NCBI GenBank assembly: GCA_000955785.1
Contig: JYOD01000068.1
Location: forward strand, 1-61,205
Direction: 5' to 3'
From: Burkholderiaceae bacterium 16
Lineage (GTDB): Bacteria > Pseudomonadota > Gammaproteobacteria > Burkholderiales > Burkholderiaceae
DNA length: 61,205 nt
Shown here: piece after piece, positions 16,973-26,334 of the stretch
Layout of the letters: each line of letters opens with the position of its first letter
Position numbering within the stretch: position 1 is the stretch's first letter
The notes under the pieces: generated by a model
Databases searched by the model: none
The model's input: the letters and a program-made list of their open reading frames with translations, nothing else
What the model was told of the DNA's origin: nothing
Translations under genes and position numbers: made by a program

Positions 16973-18279
16973 ACACCTCCTTGTCTGTGCCCGCGTGGCA
17001 GGTCCTGCTGGTCGACGACGATCCCGACGTGCACGAGATCACGCAGCTGGTGCTGGCGGACCTGACGTTTTCCGGCCGCGGGATCCAGTTCCACAGCGCC
17101 TACTCCGGCGAAGAATGCAAGGCGTACCTGGCCGCGCATCCGGACACCGCGCTGGTGCTGCTCGACGTGGTGATGGAAACCGATGACGCCGGCCTGGCGA
17201 CGGTGCGCTACATCCGCGAGCAACTGCGCAACGCCGACCTGCAGATCGTGCTGCGTACCGGACATCCGGGCATGGCGCCGGAAAGCGAGGTCATCACCGG
17301 GTACGAGATCAATGGCTACTTTCTCAAGACAGAACTGACAGCGCAGAAGCTGACGTCCGTCGTCATCGGCGGCCTGCGCACGTACCAGTATGTCAAGGCA
17401 TTGCAGCAGGCCAATGCGCTGCAACCGGAGGGTGGGCTGCCCGCCGCCCGTCCATTGCCGGACCTCGCAAGCGCTGCGCCATCCGGCGGCCCGAGCGTGG
17501 AAGACGCCGTCGAAGAGAGCCTGCGCGGCGGGCAGTACCGGCTGCAAGCGGTGTCCCAGTTCGACTTGAGTTCCGCCGCCATTGCAGCCATCGCACTACT
17601 GCCGGAGTGGCCGGTCGCGGACGGCTGGATGCCGCATGCCGAGATCGCCTGCCGTATCCGCCGGCCCGGCCTGGTTACCGAAATCAACGCCGCGCTACTG
17701 CGCCGCGCCTGCGAGCTTGCGCAAGCCTGGCACACCGAGCCGCAAGCCGCCGTATCCAGCCCGACCCGCGTCAGCGTTCCCATCCTGCTGCCGCAGGTGG
17801 CCGGTGCGGAGGAATCCGCGCTGCTGGCCTTGCCGGAGCTGCTCAGGCAGTCCCTGCGCGAGACCGGCCAGCCCGGCAACCTGCTTGACCTGCAGCTACC
17901 CGGCATCCTGCTGGGCACGGCGACGGAAGCCGCCCGCCTCGCCTGCGCGCGGATCCAGGAGCAAGGCGGGTCGGTCACGCTGGCCGACGTGGGCAACACG
18001 CCGATCTCCCTAGCGAACCTGCAGCGCCTGTTGCCCGACCGGCTGCAGATTCCGCTTGGCTACGTGCGCAACGTGGCAACCGACGCCAGGCGCGCCGCCA
18101 TCGCGCGAGCCGTGATCGCACTGGCGCATACGCTCGGCATGCAGGTGCTGGCCAACGGGCTGGCCAGCACGGACGAACTGCAGTTCTTCAAGTGGGAAGG
18201 CTGCGATCACGGGCAGGGAGCCGTGCTCGGCACGGCGTGGGAGACGACGGAGTGGATGAAGGCGGCCGCGCGCAAGTAG
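16969..18279 (+). CDS. Response regulator with degenerate EAL domain
   Basis: 436 residues. The start ATGA overlaps the kinase stop, so the two are translationally coupled. The receiver domain holds VLLVDDDPD (residues 12-20) with the acidic pocket, the phospho-acceptor Asp66 in LVLLDVVM and Lys at YFLKTEL. Residues about 190-430 have EAL-domain architecture: ITEINAALLRRA-type helices, LANLQRLLPDRLQIPLGYVRNV and a C-terminal GCDHGQGAVLGTAW. The catalytic ExL motif and the DDFG-type metal ligands are absent (ADVGNT at that place). It is therefore unlikely to hydrolyse cyclic-di-GMP and may bind it or another partner instead. Confidence 0.85.
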   Translation: MNTSLSVPAWQVLLVDDDPDVHEITQLVLADLTFSGRGIQFHSAYSGEECKAYLAAHPDTALVLLDVVMETDDAGLATVRYIREQLRNADLQIVLRTGHPGMAPESEVITGYEINGYFLKTELTAQKLTSVVIGGLRTYQYVKALQQANALQPEGGLPAARPLPDLASAAPSGGPSVEDAVEESLRGGQYRLQAVSQFDLSSAAIAAIALLPEWPVADGWMPHAEIACRIRRPGLVTEINAALLRRACELAQAWHTEPQAAVSSPTRVSVPILLPQVAGAEESALLALPELLRQSLRETGQPGNLLDLQLPGILLGTATEAARLACARIQEQGGSVTLADVGNTPISLANLQRLLPDRLQIPLGYVRNVATDARRAAIARAVIALAHTLGMQVLANGLASTDELQFFKWEGCDHGQGAVLGTAWETTEWMKAAARK

Positions 18280-18378
18280 GGATGGCACGGCGGGTTCTTG
18301 CCTGACTTTTGGCCGCTGCCTGCCACCCACCTTGCCACGGATGCGCGAATCAGCCCAGCCGGACTATCGGCAGGCGGA

Positions 18379-19695
18379 CTAACCTCTTCCGCGACGTTCC
18401 TCCGGGCGCGCCCGACAGCAACTCACCGCAGCCAGCCACCTCGGCCGAAACCGTCGGGGTGCCGGACTCGGACGGCCCGGGGCACAGTGGCCGATATCGT
18501 ACGTCACCGAGTGCGCCTCCACCGGGGACACCACCTCCCATCGATGCAACATCCTCCCGATCGCCGCATTCGTGAGCGTGGTGTCCCGCTTGCGGTTGCG
18601 CGACAGGATGATCTGCTCCGTGGCTTCCAGATAGACGACATTGACTTCGGCGCCATACGCGAACAGCAAGTCGAGGGTCTTCGCGCGCATCTGCCGGCTC
18701 AGGTGCGTCGCGTTCCAGACGAACGGGCGGCCCTCGCGCAGCAGGGCTTTTGCCTGGTCGACGGCGAAGTGCATTGCCGCGCCCTCGTTCTTCCCGTACC
18801 TGAGGCCCAGGGCTTCGCGAGCATCGTCAAACCCCACAACCGGCAGGCCGGGACAGTGCGTCGCGATCCAGGTGCTTTTTCCCGTTGCCGGCAGACCGCT
18901 AAGGACCGTGACGGAGGACCCCGCCTCACGGTGGTACGCATAGTCCGGATGGACATCGTCTCCACGGAGATTGCGCATGCACGTCCAGCGGTCCGCGAAC
19001 GCACGCGGCTGGCCGTAGCAGCCCTCCTCGCGCGCCAGCTCGCGAAAGAGCGCGGTATCGACCAGCACGTCTTCGCTATCGGCGCATATCCGCCCGCGCA
19101 TGTCGGCCTCGGCAAGTGCCGCCAGTTCACGTATGTCGAGTTCGAGCGACAAGCGCCGCACCACCATCTCCGCGGACTCGCCGGACCGGCTTCCCCGGAT
19201 GGCATAAAACGGGAGCTGGTGCACCTGGATCAGCCGGCAAATGGCCTCCCGCAGCGCAAACGGCACCCCGCTGCGCCACAGCAGCACGCGTGCGTCGACC
19301 GCGCCGCGGGCCGAGTGGCCTGGCTGGCCGATCGCCCCGGTTTCCGGATCCACCCACGTGGTGGCGGGCTTTGCGATGTCGTGCAATAGCGCCGCATAGA
19401 ACAGGACAAAGCGGCGTTCGGAACTGGCGTCCGCATAGTCCTCAAGGTGTACGAGGGACTGGACCACCAGCCTGGTGTGGGTCCAGACGTCGCCTTCCGC
19501 GTGATAGCGTGGATCCTGCGGCGTGCGGCGCAACGGCTCCAGGCAGGGGAGCGCCTCCATGACGGCTTTCCAGTCCGGATGGGTGCCGGCTGGCGGAACG
19601 TGTGCCGCCAGGCTTGCGCATGCCGGCGCCCGCAGTACGGGTGCGGCCCGCAGCGATTGCAGATTCGTGGCGGTCAAAAGATCGGTCATTTCCAT
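18379..19695 (-). CDS. Bifunctional RNA end-healing enzyme: HD phosphoesterase plus polynucleotide kinase
   Basis: 438 residues. The N-terminal HD domain has its metal-ligand pattern at His73 (DVWTHT), His105-Asp106 (ALLHDIAKP) and later His127 (QPGHSARG) and Asp198 (EADMRGR). The C-terminal P-loop kinase (about 262-405) has GLPATGKST (Lys273), GFDDAR (Asp290, likely general base for the 5'-OH), VWNATHLSRQMR and an RNRKRDTTLT lid region. This domain order matches bacterial HD-Pnk enzymes, which remove 2',3'-phosphates and phosphorylate 5'-OH ends. It overlaps the RNA ligase gene by 10 bp and follows it, making a complete heal-and-seal unit. The last 30 residues are low-complexity. Confidence 0.88.
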   Translation of the reverse strand: MEMTDLLTATNLQSLRAAPVLRAPACASLAAHVPPAGTHPDWKAVMEALPCLEPLRRTPQDPRYHAEGDVWTHTRLVVQSLVHLEDYADASSERRFVLFYAALLHDIAKPATTWVDPETGAIGQPGHSARGAVDARVLLWRSGVPFALREAICRLIQVHQLPFYAIRGSRSGESAEMVVRRLSLELDIRELAALAEADMRGRICADSEDVLVDTALFRELAREEGCYGQPRAFADRWTCMRNLRGDDVHPDYAYHREAGSSVTVLSGLPATGKSTWIATHCPGLPVVGFDDAREALGLRYGKNEGAAMHFAVDQAKALLREGRPFVWNATHLSRQMRAKTLDLLFAYGAEVNVVYLEATEQIILSRNRKRDTTLTNAAIGRMLHRWEVVSPVEAHSVTYDIGHCAPGRPSPAPRRFRPRWLAAVSCCRARPEERRGRG

Positions 19696-20396
19696 TGCGA
19701 CTCTCCTGCATGTTCGCGCATGTGGTTCTGCTCGAACGCATGGTTATGCATCCAGTGCTCGTCCGTCTGCACATGCCCGCTACGTACGAACTTCGCCACG
19801 CAGCGCCTGAAATCGGCATAGCGGATCTCGTCCGCGACCCGGATCACGTAGCCCTCGGTCCGCTCGCGCTCGCTTTCGCGCCAGAGCGCCTGGATTGCCG
19901 CGGCGTCGAACTTGCCGTCGTAAAGCACGGGCACCGGCTCGATGCCGAGCAAGGCGAACCACTCCACCGTCTCGTCCCAGCCTAGGCATACGTTTTGCGC
20001 ATTCCAGACCGAGAATCCCAGGAAGAAGGAAGCCAGGTCCCGGTAACGGATCGAATGCGTCGCGAACAGGTTCTCGCCGCAGACTCGCCATCGATCCGGA
20101 AGATCCATCCGCATCGCGCCCCAGAATCCCTTGAGCCAATCCCGGCTGGGATGGCGGCGGCTGTCCAGGCTTCTGGCGTGCATGCCGGTGCGGTAGAGCG
20201 AGGTGTTTTCTCCGTCCATCTTGGACGTAACAATCACGCGGCGCCCGTGGAACGCATCCAGGGTCTCGATCCTCCGGTCGTCGTCGCTGAGTCCGGGCGA
20301 CCACGGTAAATGCGGGGTTCGCGGGTACTTCACGCGCTCGGCAACCGAGTGGGCAGGTTTAACTTCCCGAAACGCTTCGGGTTCTTGCATCGTCAT
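19686..20396 (-). CDS. ATP-dependent RNA ligase (Rnl-type nucleotidyltransferase)
   Basis: 236 residues. Nucleotidyltransferase motifs are in order: motif I KMDG with the AMP-accepting Lys59 in TSKMDGENT, Glu108 in VCGENLFA, the aromatic LASFFLGFSVWN, motif IV EGYVIR (Glu181) and motif V AKFVR (Lys202). It has no C-terminal domain like T4 Rnl1, so it is a minimal ligase. It would join 5'-phosphate and 3'-OH RNA ends made by the downstream HD-kinase. The ATG at 20396 has a GGAG 6 bases upstream; this GGAG can pair with CTCC at 20403-20406 in the leader. It is the first gene of a two-gene operon. Confidence 0.88.
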   Translation of the reverse strand: MTMQEPEAFREVKPAHSVAERVKYPRTPHLPWSPGLSDDDRRIETLDAFHGRRVIVTSKMDGENTSLYRTGMHARSLDSRRHPSRDWLKGFWGAMRMDLPDRWRVCGENLFATHSIRYRDLASFFLGFSVWNAQNVCLGWDETVEWFALLGIEPVPVLYDGKFDAAAIQALWRESERERTEGYVIRVADEIRYADFRRCVAKFVRSGHVQTDEHWMHNHAFEQNHMREHAGESQWK

Positions 20397-20401
20397 TTCG
20401 A

Positions 20402-20470
20402 ACTCCAGAGGAAATTGGAGCCGACAATGGGATGGCGCGTGGCGGACTGGCAGTTGCCGGGAGGCAACTC
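20402..20470 (-). promoter_or_regulatory. Structured leader/operator region of the RNA-repair operon
   Basis: Two inverted repeats precede the ligase start. CTCCA (20403-20407) can pair with TGGAG (20416-20420); on the mRNA this encloses the ribosome binding site. AGTTGCC (20452-20458) and GGCAACT (20463-20469) form perfect 7-bp arms around a 4-base loop 56-73 bases upstream of the start. Roles as translational lock and operator are inferences. Confidence 0.45.
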
Positions 20471-20915
20471 AGGTCTGGAACAGTGTAAAGCGCTTAAAGC
20501 AAGCACAGCAGACGATTGCGCGGGCGCGCCATCGGCACTCTGCGTGTGCAGGTGTCGTCGGCATCAGAGGGTGATGGCGGACATGCAGGGCACTTTACTC
20601 TCCAGTAAAAAAGGCGGTGAACAAACAACGGCACAAGCGTACAGGTGTCGGATATTACACAGGCGGTGCAGGTGCGTAAATCATGCGTTGCTGGTTTTCC
20701 ACACGACACCTGGCCGGACCTGCGGCTTAACGGATCGCCCCGTCTTCCGCATCCGCTGCGCGCGCGCAAAGCTCGCACGGCAACGGCCGCATCCCGCTAG
20801 CCGGGGAGGACGTGGCATCCCGGCTCGTCGATTGCGCCACGGTGCCAAGGGGGCTGTGACAGCGCCCCGATCCCGGCATAATCTGCAGGAAATACAAAAC
20901 GAGCCAATTCAATCC
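20471..20915. other. Intergenic region with a repeated 9-mer
   Basis: The rest of the gap between the RNA-repair operon and the TonB-like gene. The 9-mer CAGGTGTCG occurs at 20549-20557 and 20642-20650 and, inverted, at 20704-20712. TTTACT/AGTAAA arms lie at 20594-20609. A Cys-rich minus-strand frame (20494-20778) looks spurious. No RNA gene was recognised. Confidence 0.5.
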
Positions 20916-21989
20916 ATGAACGACTGTCCCCGATGCAGTCACCCAGGCCTGGCCGTTCGCCAGGGCGCTGGCAAACCGGATGCGCCTCCCCATTGCGTTC
21001 CGGCCCCTGGGCTGATCGGGAAGCCTGCGATCTTGCCGGCGGTCCTGCTGGCATTGGCACTCGTTCACAGCCACGACGGCCGGGCGACGCCGCTGCGCGC
21101 GTTCACCATCGAAGATGTCGCGACCGAAAGGAGGTCCCAGTGCTACACCGAATGGCCAGCCTATCCAGCGGAACTCGACCGGGCCGGGATGCGCGGCCGC
21201 GCGTCGGTATCGCTGTCCATCGCGGCAACAGGCAAGGTGGCATCGGTGTCCATCAAGGTCAGTTCCGGCAACGCCATGCTCGACAGCCTGGCCCTGGCAA
21301 ACCTGCGCAAGGCCGATTGCCAGCCGTTCTGGAGCGCCGAAACCGGGCAAGCCATCCCCGGCACCGCCGTGGTGCAGGTCGGTTTCCCGCCCGACAACGG
21401 CAACGTCCCGAGACGTCCCCAGCCAGAGCAGCTTGCGGTAACCACCGAAGAGCGCGCTGCGGAGCCGCCGCAGTTGTTCCCGCCGACCTACGATGAAGCC
21501 GTCACCGCGCTGATCCGCGCGTTCGATGTCGGCGCCATCCTTGCCGTCGGCCTGGACCAGGCGTTCGCAAGGCTGCCGGCGAAGATCGGACCGATCCCGA
21601 AAGACCGCTACGTGGAGTGCACCCGTACGAAGCTCTCGCCCGAACTGGTGGAGAAGGCTGTCAGGCCCGCGCTGGCAGCGGAGATACAGGATCCCGGCCT
21701 GACGATGCGGCTGGCGCGCTTGCTCGGCTCCCCCATCGGGCGCAAGACCAAGGAAGCGGCATTGTCAGGCAAGGCGCTGGCGGATGCAGGGATTACCGGG
21801 GCCGACCTGCTCGAGTTCAACCGGTATATGGAGAACCGGGACTTGAAAGCCTTTCTTGAAAACGGAGGCCTGCGCCGCATAAAGGATGCCGTCTCCCGCG
21901 TGATCGACGTGGAAAGCAAGGCGGCGGCGAACGCCTGCGTCAGGCAACTGATGCCGTTGTACCGCCTGAAAAACGAGCGCTCGGCATGA
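20916..21989 (+). CDS. TonB-like protein with C-terminal extension
   Basis: 357 residues from the ATG at 20916. The N-terminus carries MNDCPRCSHPG and then a hydrophobic segment (PAILPAVLLALALVHSH) as membrane anchor or signal. Residues about 70-140 fit a TonB C-terminal domain: WPAYPAELDRAGMRGRASVSLSIAATGKVASVSIKVSSGNAMLDSLALANLRKADCQPFW. The last 200 residues (from about 170) are a helical domain I do not recognise, with KDRYVECTRTKLSPELV and LRRIKDAVSRVID. No ExbB/ExbD genes are near, so it may be a TonB-fold periplasmic protein and not an energy transducer. Confidence 0.7.
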   Translation: MNDCPRCSHPGLAVRQGAGKPDAPPHCVPAPGLIGKPAILPAVLLALALVHSHDGRATPLRAFTIEDVATERRSQCYTEWPAYPAELDRAGMRGRASVSLSIAATGKVASVSIKVSSGNAMLDSLALANLRKADCQPFWSAETGQAIPGTAVVQVGFPPDNGNVPRRPQPEQLAVTTEERAAEPPQLFPPTYDEAVTALIRAFDVGAILAVGLDQAFARLPAKIGPIPKDRYVECTRTKLSPELVEKAVRPALAAEIQDPGLTMRLARLLGSPIGRKTKEAALSGKALADAGITGADLLEFNRYMENRDLKAFLENGGLRRIKDAVSRVIDVESKAAANACVRQLMPLYRLKNERSA

Positions 21990-22108
21990 CCTCGCCTGGC
22001 ACCCGCCGCATCCGGTCCCCTGCGTGAAATATCGTTACAGTTGTATCCCGCGGCAAGGCGGCGGCAGGGCTAAAGTCAAATCATGGCTACTGCACGACGA
22101 GGATCGAA

Positions 22109-22477
22109 ATGAGACATGTTTTTTTCTGCGCGCTGGGTGTCGGCGCGCTGGCCTGGGCGGCCTCCCAGCCCGCTCTGGCGCGCGTCGATGTTGACCTGAA
22201 TATCGGTGTGCCCGCGCCGGTGGTCGTGGCGCCGGCACCCGTCTATGCCGCCCCGGCCTATCCGGCTCCGCCGCCCCCGGTGGTTTATCCGGCCCCGCCG
22301 CCTGGCTATGGGCCGCCCCCGGTCGCCTACGGGCCGGCCCCCGCCTACGGCCCGCCGGTGGTGGTCGCACCCGCGGTGGTCATCGGGTGGCATGGGGAGC
22401 GCTACTGGGACGGACGCCGCTGGTGGGGACGCCGCGACTGGTACGCCTATCACCACCCCTACCCTTATCACCGGTAG
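22109..22477 (+). CDS. Secreted proline-rich YXWGXW-type protein
   Basis: 122 residues with a signal peptide ending ALA (ALGVGALAWAASQPALA), a long Pro/Ala/Tyr-rich linker (PAPPPPVVYPAPPPGYGPPP) and a short C-terminal block VIGWHGERYWDGRRWWGRRDWYAYHHPYPYH. Such Trp/His-rich ends occur in small envelope proteins of Burkholderiales; the function is unknown. A strong terminator follows. Confidence 0.75.
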   Translation: MRHVFFCALGVGALAWAASQPALARVDVDLNIGVPAPVVVAPAPVYAAPAYPAPPPPVVYPAPPPGYGPPPVAYGPAPAYGPPVVVAPAVVIGWHGERYWDGRRWWGRRDWYAYHHPYPYHR

Positions 22478-22560
22478 CCGCCCGCGGCAGCCGGCGCTGC
22501 TTGTAGCAAAGGCGCAACGGGCCGGATGGAATTCCGTTAATTCTTATTACACGCACGAAA

Positions 22561-22595
22561 ACAAAAAGCCGCCCCGGCAAGGGGCGGCTTTTTGT
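22561..22595. terminator. Bidirectional Rho-independent terminator
   Basis: Arms AAAAAGCCGCCCC (22563-22575) and GGGGCGGCTTTTT (22581-22593) with loop GGCAA. T and A runs on either side let it stop both the Pro-rich gene (plus) and clpB (minus). Confidence 0.9.
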
Positions 22596-22627
22596 CTGGC
22601 GTGAGCCTTGGTGGGCCTGGGTGAGCG

Positions 22628-25216
<2,589 letters not shown>

Positions 25217-25323
25217 TTAGGAGCCCTCTTTTTCGGATGAGTGTCCCGATGCGGAAGGCGGGGCGTCCGCGCCCCGGCCTGCCGATCCCGCCACGCGGGC
25301 CGGACACTGGATGTCTGATCGAA

Positions 25324-25351
25324 AGATAAGGCTTTGCGCCTACATTTCAAG
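25324..25351 (-). promoter_or_regulatory. Sigma-32 heat-shock promoter of clpB
   Basis: On the minus strand a perfect CTTGAAA (-35, 25351-25345) is followed after 13 bases by CCTTATCT (-10, 25331-25324), close to the consensus CCCCATNT. It lies about 110 bases upstream of the clpB start. Confidence 0.85.
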
Positions 25352-25416
25352 GCCTGACTGAACGGCCATTGATGTGGCGCAGGAAATACGTTGCGACCTG
25401 TTCCCTCCTGCGCATT

Positions 25417-26334
25417 TCACGCTGCCGCGAGCGCCCGCTTGTCTTCCAGGTTGCGCACCAGCACCAGGGCTTCTCCGGCCAGCACCACGCGGCCATCGTC
25501 GCCGGTGACGACGGTGGCCAGGTTGACCAGGTCCTTGTCGCCGCGCAGGCGCACGATCCGCACCGAGGCGGTCAGCAATTCGCCCAGCCGCGCCGGCGAA
25601 CGCAGCCGCAGCGACTGTTTCATCCAGCCGGTGCCGCGGCCCGGCAAGCGCGTGCCCAGCAGGTCCGAGAACATGCCGGCCAGCAGGGGCAGCGGCACGA
25701 TGGCGCCCCCGAAGCCGCGGCTGCGGGCAAATACCGGGTCGGTATAGAAGGCGTTGCCATCGTCGGTCAACGACACGTATTCATCGATATCGCCGGCGCT
25801 GAAACTGCGCACCGCCGAAGCCTCCTGGCCGACGCTAAGGTGATAGAGCGTCCGGTCGCCGTCCACCGCGGCGGCAAGGCGCCCGGCATCGTCCGCCTCG
25901 TCAAGCGGCGCCTGCGCCAGCGTTTCGGCACTTGCGTCGACCAGCAGGATCGCATCTCCCTGTGCCGTAATCTGCTCATCGGTAGCTGCCGTTCGCATGC
26001 GGCCACGCTGCATGCAGCGGATCTCGGTGTCCAGGGCGATGCGGTCTTGGCCGGGCGTGTCGTTCAGCACCAGCACGGCCGCCACGCCGTCGCCGACGAA
26101 GGTGGGACGAGGAAACATCAGCGTCTGCCCGATCGGCAGGACCGGCCTGGGGTTGCTGCGCTGCATCTGCGCGCACAGCAGCGAAAACAGGAACATGCCG
26201 TGCGCCACGGTCGCACCGAAATGCGTCGTCCTGGCGAACCGCGGGTCGCAGTGAATGGGATTGTCGTCGCGCGAGAGCGAAGCGAAGCGGTCGAAATCTT
26301 CTTGCGTCAGGACGCGCGTGCGGGATGCCTTCAT
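25417..26334 (-). CDS. MaoC-like double-hotdog (R)-hydratase family protein
   Basis: 305 residues made of two hotdog halves. The first has the MaoC signature FASLSRDDNPIHCDPRFA...GATVAHGM with Asp24, Asn25 and His28. The second (from about 165, SAGDIDEYVSLTDDGNAFYTDPVFARSRGFGG) is similar but has Tyr in place of the catalytic His, so only one site should be active. Substrates are usually 3-hydroxyacyl-/enoyl-CoA thioesters. The ATG at 26334 shares one base with the stop of the 3HB-oligomer hydrolase gene, so the two are coupled. It is the last gene of the catabolic run. Confidence 0.8.
   Translation of the reverse strand: MKASRTRVLTQEDFDRFASLSRDDNPIHCDPRFARTTHFGATVAHGMFLFSLLCAQMQRSNPRPVLPIGQTLMFPRPTFVGDGVAAVLVLNDTPGQDRIALDTEIRCMQRGRMRTAATDEQITAQGDAILLVDASAETLAQAPLDEADDAGRLAAAVDGDRTLYHLSVGQEASAVRSFSAGDIDEYVSLTDDGNAFYTDPVFARSRGFGGAIVPLPLLAGMFSDLLGTRLPGRGTGWMKQSLRLRSPARLGELLTASVRIVRLRGDKDLVNLATVVTGDDGRVVLAGEALVLVRNLEDKRALAAA

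Noticed and set aside
18280..18378. Link between the response regulator and the RNA-repair kinase gene
   Set aside because: They converge at their 3' ends; no evidence for common control.
20397..20700. Sigma-54 (-24/-12) promoter for the RNA-repair operon
   Set aside because: Looked for because some RNA-repair operons use it. Near matches (for example TGGCGCGCCCGCGCA) have wrong spacing by one base and lack TTGC.
20494..20778. Cys-rich 94-residue minus-strand frame upstream of the RNA ligase
   Set aside because: Cys pattern is not a zinc motif, no ribosome binding site, and it covers the repeats and palindromes of the regulatory region.
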